Of a DNA stretch of 64,000 nt, positions 1 through 9,650 are shown in pieces; within the stretch, counting starts at the first letter, position 1; every line of letters starts with the position of its first letter. The DNA lies in contig LNEL01000040.1 in NCBI GenBank assembly GCA_001464935.1, positions 1 to 64,000 of the forward strand, in the 5' to 3' direction. Position numbers and translations under genes: made by a program. The notes beneath the pieces were generated by a model, which searched no databases, had not been told where the DNA came from, and saw only the letters and a list, made by a program, of their open reading frames with translations. Source of the stretch: Gammaproteobacteria bacterium Ga0077536. Its GTDB lineage: Bacteria; Pseudomonadota; Gammaproteobacteria; Ga0077536.

Positions 1-103
1 TGCCTATACTTCGATACCCGTAAGCCGCTAAAAAGGGCGTCACGGGCCCGAAGACGGGGCCGCATTGCAATGGATTCGCAAGGTTGAGCGCGGGGAATTG
101 GGC

Positions 104-964
104 ATGCTGAACATCACCGAGATGCTGGCCGCAGAGGTCGCCAACCGCCTGGGGTCCAATTACGCCGTGATGTTCGGTGGTGCGGATTCCGGCCATCTGA
201 GTGCGGCTGCGAACATCGCCCACCGCGCCCTCCACAGCATCGCCACCTCCGACGCGCTCTACCACAACGTCGAACATTCCGTGTACGTGACGGTGGTCGG
301 GATGCAGATCCTGCTCGGTCGTCAGATCGTCGCCGCCGATGTGACGCGCGAAGACTGGCTGAACGTCATCACGGCCCTGCTCTGTCACGACATCGGCTAT
401 GTGCGCGGCATCTGCGCCAACGATGGCGTCGAGCGCCTGTCGACCGGCATCGGCAATCACTCCGTGCGGCTGGCCGCGGGTTCCAGCGACGCGGCGCTGA
501 TGCCGCTGCACGTGGACCGCGGCAAGCGCTACATCTCGGAACAGTTCGCGGCTTCGTCGCATGCGCTGGTCGACACCGCCGCCGTGCAGGCCTGCATCGA
601 GCGCACGCGTTTCCCGGTGCCGGACGATCCGCAGTACCGCCAGAACGGCGATTATCCCGGGCTCGTGCGCGGCGCCGATCTGATCGGCCAGCTCTCCGAT
701 CCGCGCTATCTGCACAAGCTGTCCGCCGTCTTCTTCGAATTCGAAGAGATCGGGTTCAACCGCCAGACCGGTTATCGCCGGCCCGGCGATCTGCTGAGCG
801 CCTATCCCGCCTTCTTCGAACGGAATGTGGCACCATTCATCGTCGATTCCGAGCGTTACCTGAAACAGACGAAGGACGGCCGTGAAATTCTCGCGAGCCT
901 TTACCGCAATCTCGACATCGCCCGTCAGCCGGAAACGGCGCTCGCCGTCGCGCGCCAGGCCTGA
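104..964 (+). CDS. HD/PDEase-domain metal-dependent phosphohydrolase
   Basis: Predicted 286-residue cytosolic hydrolase of the HD superfamily. The motifs are in the order expected for an HD/PDEase fold: YHNVEHSVYV near the N-terminal third, then the doublet in LLCHDIGYV, and a later Asp in RGADLIGQL. Together these would form the His/Asp metal site that cleaves phosphodiester or phosphomonoester bonds. I chose ATG 104 because homology-like sequence begins at MLNITEML; the track start at 65 adds 13 unconvincing residues. Neither start has a strong ribosome binding site. The downstream metallo-hydrolase ORF begins inside this gene if its GTG start is right. The substrate (cyclic nucleotide, nucleotide or other) is not determined. 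Confidence 0.75.
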   Translation: MLNITEMLAAEVANRLGSNYAVMFGGADSGHLSAAANIAHRALHSIATSDALYHNVEHSVYVTVVGMQILLGRQIVAADVTREDWLNVITALLCHDIGYVRGICANDGVERLSTGIGNHSVRLAAGSSDAALMPLHVDRGKRYISEQFAASSHALVDTAAVQACIERTRFPVPDDPQYRQNGDYPGLVRGADLIGQLSDPRYLHKLSAVFFEFEEIGFNRQTGYRRPGDLLSAYPAFFERNVAPFIVDSERYLKQTKDGREILASLYRNLDIARQPETALAVARQA

Positions 965-1892
965 TCCCGTCCTTTCCCCCCTGTGCGCCGCACTGGCGCT
1001 GCTGGGGGTGTGGTGCCTGTCGCCCGAGCCACCCGCCCACGCGTCGAACGCCGACACTTTCGCCGTCACCGAAGTCGCCCCCGGCGTGTTCGTGCACCAT
1101 GGGCGCCACGTCGGCATCGAGGACCCGGCGCGCGGCGACAGCGCGAACATCGGTTTCATCGTCGGCGAGCGCTGCGTGGCGGTGGTCGACAGCGGCGGCA
1201 GCCTCGCGACCGGCCGGGCGCTACGCGGTGCGATCGCGGCGCGGACCGCGCTGCCGGTCTGCTACGTCATCAACACCCACGCGCATTTCGACCACGTGCT
1301 CGGCAACGCGGCCTTCGCCGCCGACGAGGCACCACTCGTCGGCCACACCAATCTGGCCCCGACGCTGGCCGCGAGCCAGACGTATTTCGCCGAGCGTTTC
1401 GCCACCGAGCTCGCGGGCGCCACGCCGGGCGTGCCGGATGTCGCCGTCGACGACACGCTCGAACTCGATCTGGGCGCACGCAAGCTGCTGCTGACGGCGG
1501 TAGCCGAGGCGCATACGGCCGCCGATCTCACGGTCTTCGATGTCGCCACGGGCAGCCTGTGGAGCGGTGATCTGCTGTTCATGGAGCGCCTGCCGGTGCT
1601 CGATGGCAGCCTGCGCGGCTGGCTCGCCTGGCTCGAGACCGCGCACGGGATCAAGGCGGCCCGCGTGATCCCGGGCCATGGGCCGGTGTCCGCGCCATGG
1701 CCGGACGCCCTCGGGCCCGAACGCGACTACCTGGCGCGGCTGTTGAAGGCCGCGCGCGACGCCGTTGCCGCGGGCACCTTCCTCGAAGACCTCACCGCCG
1801 ACGCCGCGGCGCATCCGCCGGCCGACTGGCTGCTCAACGAGCCCCACACGCGCAACGTCAGCAAGGCCTATCGCGAAGTCGAATGGGAATGA
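882..1892 (+). CDS. Metallo-beta-lactamase-fold hydrolase, probably exported
   Basis: 336 residues with the metallo-beta-lactamase metal-binding signature: THAHFDH near residue 133, a His in AEAHTAADL near 210, an Asp in the GDLLF segment near 229 and the C-terminal IPGHGPV His near 265. A hydrophobic stretch rich in Leu/Ala followed by AHA-type residues around 35-50 looks like an export signal, so a periplasmic location is likely. The overall look (N-terminal signal, VHHGRH opening strand) resembles the quinoprotein-associated zinc metallohydrolase subgroup, but that is inference. The GTG at 882 overlaps the upstream gene by 83 bases. No ATG or GTG lies nearer the signal core, so the start is uncertain. 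Stop is TGA at 1890-1892. Confidence 0.75.
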   Translation: MKFSRAFTAISTSPVSRKRRSPSRARPDPVLSPLCAALALLGVWCLSPEPPAHASNADTFAVTEVAPGVFVHHGRHVGIEDPARGDSANIGFIVGERCVAVVDSGGSLATGRALRGAIAARTALPVCYVINTHAHFDHVLGNAAFAADEAPLVGHTNLAPTLAASQTYFAERFATELAGATPGVPDVAVDDTLELDLGARKLLLTAVAEAHTAADLTVFDVATGSLWSGDLLFMERLPVLDGSLRGWLAWLETAHGIKAARVIPGHGPVSAPWPDALGPERDYLARLLKAARDAVAAGTFLEDLTADAAAHPPADWLLNEPHTRNVSKAYREVEWE

Positions 1893-1894
1893 GG

Positions 1895-1910
1895 GCGGCC
1901 GTCCGGCCGC
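1895..1910. terminator. Possible bidirectional hairpin between convergent genes
   Basis: GCGGCC-GTCC-GGCCGC forms a six-base-pair GC stem directly after the metallo-hydrolase stop and before the end of the convergent DUF2461 gene. There is no T-run on either side, so an intrinsic terminator role is only suggested by position. Confidence 0.25.
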
Positions 1911-1923
1911 TGAACCGGCCGAA

Positions 1924-2637
1924 TTAGAGCTTGGCGCCGAGGCTCGTGCATAGAAAGCGCATCAGTGGCACGGCCGCCTTGAAGCTCTCGGCGGCGAACT
2001 CGACGATGTCGGGTTCGAACAGCAGGCCTTCGTGAAAGCGCCGCGTGACGATGAAATCCTTGCGCTTCAAATCCTCGACCGCCGGATGCTCCGCCGCAAA
2101 GCCGCGCGGTACCCGCTTCATCGATTCACCGAAAAACGCGAATCCGCTGCCCTCTGCCGCCACCCGGCGTGCGGCCGACCACGCGCGCGGCTGATCGACG
2201 ATGTGCTGGCGGATGCGCGTGGCAGTCGGCGGATCGGGATGCCAGATGCCGCAGCCGATGAAGCATTCATCGAGGCCGATGTGGAAGTAGTAGCCCGGTC
2301 CATGGATGTCGCGGAACGCGTCATGCCGGAAGTGCATGCCGATATTGGTCTTGTACGGCCGTTTGTCGCGCGCGAAGCGCGTGTCGCGATAGATGCGCAG
2401 CAACGACCCTCCCATGCGTTTCGGCACGCACAGGAACCGCGGCGAGATTCTGGCCAGCGGCTGTTCGAGGGCCTGGATGAAATCGAGCGCGGGTTCGAGC
2501 ACGTCGCGCTCGTACGCGGGCTTGTGCGCCTGGAACCACTCCCGGTCGTTGTGCTGCGAAAGCTTGTGCAGGAACTCGAGTGATTGGGGTGTAAAGCCGC
2601 CGAACACCGGCGCTTTCGTCTTGATGCTGCGTGCCAT
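1924..2637 (-). CDS. DUF2461 / TIGR02453 family protein
   Basis: 237 residues recognisable as the DUF2461 family: the N-terminal FLHKLSQHNDREWFQAHK segment and the central RIYRDTRFARDKRPYKTN segment are family hallmarks, and the length fits. The family is widespread and probably cytosolic, with no agreed biochemical function, so none is assigned. ATG 2637 is the natural start because conserved sequence begins within about ten residues of it. The gene lies 59 bases downstream of glpD on the same strand and could be read as the tail of the glpK-glpD transcript. It is convergent with the metallo-hydrolase gene. Confidence 0.85.
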   Translation of the reverse strand: MARSIKTKAPVFGGFTPQSLEFLHKLSQHNDREWFQAHKPAYERDVLEPALDFIQALEQPLARISPRFLCVPKRMGGSLLRIYRDTRFARDKRPYKTNIGMHFRHDAFRDIHGPGYYFHIGLDECFIGCGIWHPDPPTATRIRQHIVDQPRAWSAARRVAAEGSGFAFFGESMKRVPRGFAAEHPAVEDLKRKDFIVTRRFHEGLLFEPDIVEFAAESFKAAVPLMRFLCTSLGAKL

Positions 2638-2696
2638 GACTTGCTCCGCGCGGGCGCTTGCGCTTCAGCGTTGATTCGGGTGCCGATGCCGGCGGA

Positions 2697-4202
2697 TCAG
2701 GTGTCTGCGGCCGGGCCAGGATCGACAACGGGGTCGACAATATATCGCGCCGCGAGGCGCCTGAAAGCGGCGAGATCCTGCGTCACCTCCTCCGCGCTGC
2801 GGCCGAGTTCTTCGCCGACGATGGCGGCGACGCGCGGCGCGGCGGCGAGGGCCGCGCGCGCATCGGTGAAGAGGGCGCGGCAACGGCGCGCGAGCATGTC
2901 TTCGGTGCGCCGCGCCATCGTCTCGCGGACGGCCGCGCGACAGGCAGCTTCGGTGCAGGCCAGGCCCGGCAGGTGCGGTCCGGCAGTGGCCATCGGCGGT
3001 GACGTCAGCGGGCAGTCGGCGGTCCGCGAGGGGCCGGCCGCGAGCGGGCTCGCGGCAAGTGCGAAATCCAGGGTCGCGCCGGCCATGCGGCGAAACGTCG
3101 TCCACTTGCCGCCGGTGATCGTCACCAGCCCGCTCGCCGCGCGCGTCAGCGCGTGTTCGCGCGAGACCTGCGCCGTCGGCGCGCCGCCCGTGCCCGCCAG
3201 CGGCCGCAGTCCGCAGAACATCGCCGTGATATCGGCGCGACCGGGTGCCCGCGCGAGATAACGCGCGGCGGTGGCGAGGATCGCGTCGATCTCCGCCGCG
3301 CGCGGCGTGGGTTCGGCTTCGAAAGCGTCCTGCGCCAGGTCTGTCGTGCCGAGCAGGGTGTGGCCGAGCCAGGGAATCGCGAACATCACGCGTCCATCGT
3401 CGACGCGCGGCATCAGCACCGCCGTGTCGCCACCGAGGAAGCCCGCGCCGACCACGACATGGCTGCCGCGGCTCAACTGCACCGACGCCCCGGCGTCCCC
3501 GCCGTCGAGCGCGAGCACCGCGCCCACCGCGGGCCCTGCCGCATTGATCACGCACGGCGCCTGCACTTCGTGCGTCTGTCCGCTCTCGCAGTCGAGATAG
3601 GCCACGCCGCACACGCGCCCGTCGGCGCGCTTCAGCAGCGCGGTGACTTCGGCGTAGTTGACGCAGGTGGCGCCCAGATCCGCGGCCGCGCGCAACACCG
3701 CGAACAACAGCGCCGTGTCGTCGAACTGGCCGTCGTGGAAGCTGACCGCGCCCGCGAACTCCTCCGCACGCAGGCCCGGCACGGCGGCCGCCATCTCGCG
3801 CCGCGACAGCCAGGCCGAGCGCGGGAAATCGCTGTGACCGGCGAGCAGATCGTAGGCCGCTAGGCCCCCGCGGAACTTGACGCGCTCCAGCAGGGACGCC
3901 ACCGGCACGACGAAGCGCAGCGCACGCACGAGTGTGGGCGCGTTGTGACGCAGCAGGGCGCGTTCGTGCAGCGCCTCGCGCACGAGGCCGAGCCGGCCCT
4001 GCGCGAGATAGCGCACGCCGCCGTGGATCAGTTTCGTGCTGCGGCTCGACGTACCGGCGCCGAAGTCGCGCGCCTCCAGCAGCACCGCGCGCAGGCCGCG
4101 TGACGCGGCTTCCCACGCGATGCCGGCGCCCGTGGCGCCGCCGCCAATCACGACGACGTCGGCAGCGCCGCACGCCGCCGCGAGCATCGCCTCCCGTTTC
4201 AT
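2697..4202 (-). CDS. glpD: Aerobic glycerol-3-phosphate dehydrogenase
   Basis: 501-residue FAD enzyme oxidising sn-glycerol 3-phosphate to dihydroxyacetone phosphate and passing electrons to the quinone pool at the inner membrane. The N-terminus has the dinucleotide-binding motif [12 protein letters not shown], followed by the [17 protein letters not shown] region typical of GlpD, and the C-terminal domain resembles the usual GlpD cap. The track ORF starts at 4940, but that extension is an out-of-frame shadow of glpK. The true ATG at 4202 overlaps the glpK stop as ATGA, indicating translational coupling. Length matches the family. Confidence 0.93.
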   Translation of the reverse strand: MKREAMLAAACGAADVVVIGGGATGAGIAWEAASRGLRAVLLEARDFGAGTSSRSTKLIHGGVRYLAQGRLGLVREALHERALLRHNAPTLVRALRFVVPVASLLERVKFRGGLAAYDLLAGHSDFPRSAWLSRREMAAAVPGLRAEEFAGAVSFHDGQFDDTALLFAVLRAAADLGATCVNYAEVTALLKRADGRVCGVAYLDCESGQTHEVQAPCVINAAGPAVGAVLALDGGDAGASVQLSRGSHVVVGAGFLGGDTAVLMPRVDDGRVMFAIPWLGHTLLGTTDLAQDAFEAEPTPRAAEIDAILATAARYLARAPGRADITAMFCGLRPLAGTGGAPTAQVSREHALTRAASGLVTITGGKWTTFRRMAGATLDFALAASPLAAGPSRTADCPLTSPPMATAGPHLPGLACTEAACRAAVRETMARRTEDMLARRCRALFTDARAALAAAPRVAAIVGEELGRSAEEVTQDLAAFRRLAARYIVDPVVDPGPAADT

Positions 4203-5689
4203 GCGTCGTCCGTGGCCCAGGTGCGCGAGCGCTCGACTGCGCGGCGCCAGCGTCGCCGCAGGCCCGCGTCCAGCGCGAATTCGGCCGGCGCGAAGCATCG
4301 CTCTGGATGCCAGTGCGCGCGCAGGCTGTCGCGGTCGGGCCACAGGCCGACGCCGAGGCCGGCAAGCGCGGCGGCGCCGAGTGCGGTGTTTTCCAGATCG
4401 TGCGGACGTTCGAGCGTGAGTCCCAGCAGGCTCGCCTGGATGCGCATCAGCAGGTCGTTGCGCGCGGCACCGCCGTCGACCCGCAGGGTGCGCAGCGGCG
4501 CGGCGAGCGCCGGGCGCATCGCGTCGAGCACGTCGCTGACCTGCAGCGCGATGCCGTCGAGCGCTGCGCGCGCGATGTGTGCCCGGCCCGTGCCGCGCGT
4601 GAGGCCGATCAGCAGCCCGCGCGCCTGCGCATCCCAGTACGGCGCGCCGAGACCGGTGAAGGCGGGGACCAGCACCACGCCGCCGCTGTCCGGCACGCTG
4701 GCCGCGAGCGCCTCGACGTCGCCGGCGCCCGCGATGATGCCCAGCTGATCGCGCAGCCACTGGATCGTCGCGCCGCCCATGAACACGCTGCCTTCGACCG
4801 CGTAGGTGGTCGTGCCGCCGATCCGCCACGCGGGAGTCGTCAGCAGACCGCCAGTGGCCTGCGGCCGCGTGGTGCCGGCGTTCACGAGGATGAAACAGCC
4901 CGTGCCATAGGTGCACTTGGCGTCGCCGGCGTCGAAACACTGCAGGCCGAACAGCGCCGCCTGCTGATCGCCCGCGACACCGGCCACGGGACAGCGCAGG
5001 TCGCCCAGGCCGCTGATGTCGAACAGCGGCTCGGCGCAGCCGACGACGCGCGGCAGCAGCGCGCGCGGAATCGTCCAGCGGGCGAGCAGTTCATCGTCCC
5101 AGTCGCCGGTGTCGATGTTGAAGAGCAGGGTGCGGGCCGCGTTGGTGACATCGGTCAGGTGCGCGCGGCCGCCGCTCAACTGCCACATCAGCCAGCTGTC
5201 GGTGGTGCCGAACGCGAGTTCACCACGTTCGGCGCGGGCCCGCGCGCCAGGGCAGTGGTCGAGCAGCCAGCACAGCTTGCTGGCGGAGAAGTAGGGGTCG
5301 ATGACGAGCCCGGTGCGCTCGCGCATCAGTGCCGCGTGACCGTCGGCGGTCATCTGCTCGCACAGCCCGGCGGTGCGCCGGTCCTGCCACACCAGCGCCC
5401 GGTGCAGTGGCCGTCCGCTGCTGCGCTCCCACAGGACCACGGTTTCACGCTGGTTGGTGAGGCCGACCGCCGTGATCTCGCGGGCGCCGACGCCCGCGGC
5501 AGCCAGGGCCTCGAGCGTGACATCGTGAATCGATTGCCAGATTTCCACGGCATCGTGCTCGACGAGACCGGGGGCCGGGAAATATTGCGCGAACTCGCGC
5601 CGGGCGCTGCCGAGCACGCGCAGGGTGTCGTCGAGCACGACGGCGCGTGAACTCGTCGTTCCCTGATCGAGGGCCAGCAGTGTGCTCAT
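4199..5689 (-). CDS. glpK: Glycerol kinase
   Basis: 496-residue FGGY-family kinase that phosphorylates glycerol to sn-glycerol 3-phosphate with ATP in the cytosol. It opens with the phosphate-binding segment [13 protein letters not shown] and carries [11 protein letters not shown], the [11 protein letters not shown] segment and the [18 protein letters not shown] motif near the C-terminus, all characteristic of GlpK. Length and start match the family. It is the first gene of a glpK-glpD pair with a four-base overlap. No glycerol facilitator or GlpR-type regulator gene lies in the window. Confidence 0.95.
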   Translation of the reverse strand: MSTLLALDQGTTSSRAVVLDDTLRVLGSARREFAQYFPAPGLVEHDAVEIWQSIHDVTLEALAAAGVGAREITAVGLTNQRETVVLWERSSGRPLHRALVWQDRRTAGLCEQMTADGHAALMRERTGLVIDPYFSASKLCWLLDHCPGARARAERGELAFGTTDSWLMWQLSGGRAHLTDVTNAARTLLFNIDTGDWDDELLARWTIPRALLPRVVGCAEPLFDISGLGDLRCPVAGVAGDQQAALFGLQCFDAGDAKCTYGTGCFILVNAGTTRPQATGGLLTTPAWRIGGTTTYAVEGSVFMGGATIQWLRDQLGIIAGAGDVEALAASVPDSGGVVLVPAFTGLGAPYWDAQARGLLIGLTRGTGRAHIARAALDGIALQVSDVLDAMRPALAAPLRTLRVDGGAARNDLLMRIQASLLGLTLERPHDLENTALGAAALAGLGVGLWPDRDSLRAHWHPERCFAPAEFALDAGLRRRWRRAVERSRTWATDDA

Positions 5690-5796
5690 CGCCTGCAGAG
5701 TGTACTTAGGCTAATCAATTTGGGCGATGGTTCGGGAAGACCCCGTTCATAGAATTGTCATCGCGAAGTGGAGGGGGGAGTAAGGATTCCATTGCG

Positions 5797-5957
5797 GCCG
5801 GGTCAGCCCGGCGGCGGGGTGTGCTTGCTGCCATCTAGAACGCGGTTCGCCGCGTTCAAAAACCGTCCTGCTGATCGGCGCAATGCCGGTGGTACCGACG
5901 TGTTTTTGCACCCCTTTTTGTACTGCCTGACCTTGGCGCCCGGGGCAACCCGGGCGC
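5797..5957 (+). ncRNA. Candidate structured RNA or leader with three tetraloop hairpins
   Basis: In the roughly 400-base gap between glpK and the GGDEF/cupin gene three perfect hairpins follow one another: GCCGGG-TCAG-CCCGGC (5797-5812), GAACGCGG-TTCG-CCGCGTTC (5839-5858) and GCGCCCGGG-GCAA-CCCGGGCGC (5936-5957). Two are capped by the very stable UUCG and GNRA tetraloop classes. The third is followed by ATGTTTT, so it could act as a weak terminator. I could not match the region to a c-di-GMP riboswitch, 6S RNA or other class. The strand is assumed from the downstream gene. The N-terminal 109 residues of the track ORF starting at 5768 run through these hairpins and look non-coding. Confidence 0.35.
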
Positions 5958-6094
5958 ATGTTTTACTTCCCTTTCGATCCCGATGCCCCCGGTCTGCGCC
6001 GGCGCGCCAGTTCGCGTGGACGATCGCGTGCCTCTCAACCCCTGGTGCCGCGCTGCCGATACGCATGCCTGTCAGTGAATTCGACAGGTGCCCG

Positions 6095-7651
6095 ATGCAC
6101 CTCAGGGGGACTCGATTGAATCTGGACTCGCACACGGTGGCGCCGGCAACGGCAGGCCCGACGTCAACAGACGGTCCGGCGTCGCCGCTGCTCGCGCAGG
6201 CGGCGTTCGCCCTGCTCGCGGCGGTGGCGGCCGCGGCCGCCCTGGCCGATGTGCCCTGGCCCTGGTGCGCCGCCTGGGCGCTCGCGCTGGTCGCCGTGAC
6301 GGCGCTGCGCGATCGCCTGCCCGGTGTGCTGGCGCTGTGGGCTGCGAACGGCGTGGTCTGGGGGATCGGGGCGGCAGGGGCACACACGATTGCCGCCGCG
6401 ACCGGGGTCGCGGTCCTGCTTGCCGCTGCCGCGCCGCTGCTGGCGGCAGGGCGTGTGCCTGCCGGGCGTTACCATCTGCTGGCGCTGGCAGTAGGTGCCT
6501 GTGCGCCGCTGGCCGGCCTGATGCTGGTGACGGGCACGCTCGCCGGCATCGCCACGGCGGCGATGCTCGCGGTCGTCGGCTGGGCCGCGTTCGGCGTGCA
6601 GCAGCGCCTGCACGGCCTGTTCGCCGCGCTCGAGACCGAGACGGCGCAGCGTCAGGCTGCCGAGGCGCTGACCGAGCGTCTCAGCGATGAGGTGCAGGTG
6701 CTCAAGGTCGAGACGCGCGCGGTCGGCGAGACCAAGGACACGCTGGCCGGTGAGCTCAGCAACGCGACGCAGGAACTGGCAGTGCTGCGGACGAAAGCCG
6801 GCGCGCTGTCGACGGTGCTGCAGCGGATCAACCCGTACGACACCGAGACGGGCCTGCTGACCGCCGAGAAATTCGCCAACGTGATGAATCGCGAGTGGGC
6901 GCGCATGCGCCGGCAGGAGTTGCCGCTGAGCCTGATGCTGGTGTCGCTCGACCGCTTCGATGACTTCCAGGCCAAGCACAGCCGGTTGGCCCACGAAGCG
7001 GCACTGCGCAAGATCAGCGACGTGCTGCGCAACGCCGGCAACCGGCCGGGCGACGTCGCCGCGCGGCTCGGACCCGGCGCATTCGCGCTGCTGTTTCCCG
7101 AAACCGATCACAAGCATGTGAACCGGCTGGCCGACGCCGTGCGTTCGCGCATCCGCCAGCTCGGCGTGCTGGCGGATCCGGCCGAGGCGGGCAAGCCGCT
7201 GACGGCCACCGTCGGCATGGCGACGGTGATCCCGAACAACGACATCACGCCGGTCGTGCTCCGTGAGCGGGTCGAAGCGGCGTTGTACGAGGCGCAGTTC
7301 CAGGGGGGCGATCGCAGCGTGCGCTATCGCACGATGGACAGCATCCGCGTCGAACATTGGGATACGGCACAGGAAGGCCAGCTGACCGCCGACAGCGTGC
7401 GACACAAGCTCGCGGTGCTCGGCTACGACGCCGCGCCGAAGACCTATCGACCGGGCGAGACCCCGCCGTCGCGTCGCGTGCCGGTCGACAGCGTGGAGGC
7501 CGTCGTCGAAGGCCAGCTCAAGATCTCGCTCGACGGCGAGGCTCGCGTGCTGAAGCCAGGCGATCTGCTGTTCATCCCGAAGGGCCTGATGACCAGCGTC
7601 GAAGTCGTCGGTGCGCGGCCCGTGCTGTGCCTGGAGGCCATCCGCGCCTGA
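6095..7651 (+). CDS. Membrane protein with coiled coil, degenerate GGDEF domain and C-terminal cupin
   Basis: About 518 residues. Order of parts: several hydrophobic segments (about residues 20-165) forming a membrane domain, a coiled coil (about 170-245, Glu/Ala/Leu rich), a GGDEF-like domain (about 250-410) and a small cupin barrel at the C-terminus (PGDLLFIPKGL). The GGDEF signature reads RLGPGAFALL, so the acidic and second Gly positions of GG(D/E)EF are lost; diguanylate cyclase activity is therefore unlikely, and nucleotide sensing or scaffolding is more plausible (inference). Start is uncertain: ATG 6095, ATG 6065, or TTG 6116, which sits five bases after CAGGGGGA. The long track extension to 5768 overlaps strong hairpins and is doubtful. 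rluF follows 137 bases downstream. Confidence 0.75.
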   Translation: MHLRGTRLNLDSHTVAPATAGPTSTDGPASPLLAQAAFALLAAVAAAAALADVPWPWCAAWALALVAVTALRDRLPGVLALWAANGVVWGIGAAGAHTIAAATGVAVLLAAAAPLLAAGRVPAGRYHLLALAVGACAPLAGLMLVTGTLAGIATAAMLAVVGWAAFGVQQRLHGLFAALETETAQRQAAEALTERLSDEVQVLKVETRAVGETKDTLAGELSNATQELAVLRTKAGALSTVLQRINPYDTETGLLTAEKFANVMNREWARMRRQELPLSLMLVSLDRFDDFQAKHSRLAHEAALRKISDVLRNAGNRPGDVAARLGPGAFALLFPETDHKHVNRLADAVRSRIRQLGVLADPAEAGKPLTATVGMATVIPNNDITPVVLRERVEAALYEAQFQGGDRSVRYRTMDSIRVEHWDTAQEGQLTADSVRHKLAVLGYDAAPKTYRPGETPPSRRVPVDSVEAVVEGQLKISLDGEARVLKPGDLLFIPKGLMTSVEVVGARPVLCLEAIRA

Positions 7652-7788
7652 CGGCGCGCCACGCGCCCGCCGCGGAACCCCCGTGGCCCCCATCTGGCCT
7701 TATACTCCGTGCCGCGCGGGAAACCGCGCACGGCGGCCGCCAGGCGGCATGCCGGACTCGCCTTCCTACCCCAGGACTCGGAACGGGC

Positions 7789-8613
7789 ATGAGACTCAAC
7801 AAGTACATCAGCGAGTCCGGGCGCTGCTCGCGGCGCGAGGCGGACGCCCTCATTGCCGAGGGCCGCGTCACGATCAACGGCGCCCCGGCCGATATCGGCA
7901 CGCAGGTCGGCGACGGTGACGTCGTGCAGGTCGACGGCGACACGATCGCCGACGCCGGGACCTCGGAACAGCGCAGCCGCGTCTACCTCGCGCTGAACAA
8001 GCCGGTCGGGATCACCTGCACCACCGAACGCGACGTCGAAGGCAACATCGTCGATTTCATCGACCACGCCTCGCGCATTTTTCCGATCGGTCGCCTCGAC
8101 AAGAATTCCGAAGGCCTGATCCTGCTGACCAGCGACGGCGACATCGTCAACCGCATCCTGCGCGCGGAGAACAAGCTCGAGAAAGAGTATCTCGTCGTCG
8201 TCGACAAACCGGTGACGCCGACCTTTCTCGCCAACATGGCGCGCGGCGTGCGCATCCACAACACCAGGACGCTGCCCTGCCGGCTCTACCGCATCAATCG
8301 CTACACCTTCGGCATCATTCTCGTCCAGGGCCTGAACCGGCAGATCCGGCTGATGTGCGAGGCCTTCGATTACCACGTGCGCCAACTGTGCCGGATTCGA
8401 ATCGGCAACATCCGCCTCGACCATCTGAAGCCAGGCCGCTGGCGCAATCTCGCACCGTCGGAAGTACAGGCGCTGATTGCGGGCACGACCGCGCGCGCCA
8501 AGGCCACCACCACCGCCGCGCCGCGGCAGCGCACCGCGGCAAGGCCTGCGCCAGCGCCAGCCGCCGGACCCCGGCGACGCGGCGCGGCGCGCGGCAAGAG
8601 CCGCCCCGACTGA
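7789..8613 (+). CDS. rluF: 23S rRNA pseudouridine synthase, RluF type
   Basis: 274 residues. An N-terminal S4 RNA-binding domain (MRLNKYISESGRCSRREAD) is followed by the RsuA/RluB/E/F-type catalytic domain with the active-site Asp in IGRLDKNSEGLIL and the LNRQIRLMCEAF motif; the latter favours RluF, the enzyme modifying U2604 of 23S rRNA. The last 50 residues are a basic, Ala/Pro/Arg-rich low-complexity tail common in high-GC relatives. ATG 7789 was chosen because the S4 domain begins exactly there; the track start at 7357 is inside the previous gene. Assignment to RluF rather than RluB or RluE is from motif memory only. Confidence 0.85.
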   Translation: MRLNKYISESGRCSRREADALIAEGRVTINGAPADIGTQVGDGDVVQVDGDTIADAGTSEQRSRVYLALNKPVGITCTTERDVEGNIVDFIDHASRIFPIGRLDKNSEGLILLTSDGDIVNRILRAENKLEKEYLVVVDKPVTPTFLANMARGVRIHNTRTLPCRLYRINRYTFGIILVQGLNRQIRLMCEAFDYHVRQLCRIRIGNIRLDHLKPGRWRNLAPSEVQALIAGTTARAKATTTAAPRQRTAARPAPAPAAGPRRRGAARGKSRPD

Positions 8614-8755
8614 GCAGGGGCACCGCCCCCGGGGTCGGTCTGGGCATCGCGCGCCTGACCGTCCTCGCGGCGCCTGTTACGCTTTGCCCTGACGAGACCC
8701 AATATTGTCATGCCCGCACGCGGCGTCACCGCACGCAGATCAGGAGTCTTCCGCC

Positions 8756-9604
8756 ATGAAATTCGGCACCATGCTCTATTCCACCGACTACGCGATGCGT
8801 CCCGACGACTTCGCCGTCGCCTCCGAGGACCGTGGCTTCGACTCGGTCTGGTTTCCCGAGCACACGCACATTCCGGCCAGCCGACGCACGCCGTTTCCAG
8901 GCGGCGGTGATCTGCCGCAGGAGTACTGGCACATCCACGACCCGTTCATCGCACTGACCGCCGCGGCGATCGCGACGAAAACCATCAAGGTCGCCACCGG
9001 CGTGTGCCTCATCACCGAGCGCGATCCGATCGTCACCGCCAAGGAAGTTGCTTCGCTCGACATGTTGTCCAACGGCCGCTTCCTGTTCGGCATCGGCGCC
9101 GGCTGGAACGCCGAAGAAATGGAGAACCACGGCACGGCCTTCGCCGACCGCTGGCAGGTGCTCGAAGAGCGCATCGAAGCGATGAAGGCGTGCTGGACGC
9201 AGGAGAACTCGAGCTATCACGGCAAGCACGTGAATTTCGACTCGATCTGGTCGTGGCCGAAGCCCGTGCAGAAGCCGCATCCGCCGATCATCATGGGCGC
9301 CGCCTCGCCGTGGGGCCGTGAACGCGTGGCGCGCTACTGCGACGGCTGGGTGCCGCTGCCGGCGCAGATGAAGAACATCGCCGCCGAACTCGCCGATCTC
9401 GAAGTGCGCCTCACCCGTCACGGCCGCCAGCTGTCCGACATCGAGATCTCATTCTTCTGGGCACCGACCGACGTCGACGAACTGAAGCGCTACCGCGACC
9501 TCGGCGTGCATCGCGTGATCCTCGCCTGTCCGGCGGACGGCAATGAAGCGACGCTGAAACTGCTCGACCAGCATGCGGCGCTGATGAAAGCGGTGGGGAA
9601 CTGA
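8756..9604 (+). CDS. LLM-class flavin (F420 or FMN)-dependent oxidoreductase
   Basis: 282-residue luciferase-like monooxygenase-family enzyme. Typical segments are GFDSVWFPEHTHIP near the N-terminus, LSNGRFLFGIGAGWN in the middle and KPHPPIIMGA in the second half. Cofactor and substrate are not determinable; proteins of this look are often annotated as TIGR03619 F420-dependent. ATG 8756 has AGGAG upstream at good spacing, so the track start at 8705 is rejected. The gene is monocistronic, convergent with the thiolase gene, and followed by an inverted-repeat element. Confidence 0.85.
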   Translation: MKFGTMLYSTDYAMRPDDFAVASEDRGFDSVWFPEHTHIPASRRTPFPGGGDLPQEYWHIHDPFIALTAAAIATKTIKVATGVCLITERDPIVTAKEVASLDMLSNGRFLFGIGAGWNAEEMENHGTAFADRWQVLEERIEAMKACWTQENSSYHGKHVNFDSIWSWPKPVQKPHPPIIMGAASPWGRERVARYCDGWVPLPAQMKNIAAELADLEVRLTRHGRQLSDIEISFFWAPTDVDELKRYRDLGVHRVILACPADGNEATLKLLDQHAALMKAVGN

Positions 9605-9650
9605 CGCAGCGCGCTCCGGGACGGCAGTGCCGGAGGAAATGCGGGTTGAT

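Noticed and set aside
2697-4940. 747-codon version of glpD
   Set aside because: The first 246 codons are an out-of-frame shadow of glpK; the true start overlaps the glpK stop.
5850-6094. c-di-GMP riboswitch upstream of the GGDEF-like gene
   Set aside because: I looked for the conserved GEMM core and did not find it; the hairpins there do not match that fold.
6164-7693. 509-codon minus-strand ORF opposite the GGDEF/cupin gene
   Set aside because: His/Gln/Arg-rich shadow with no family resemblance.
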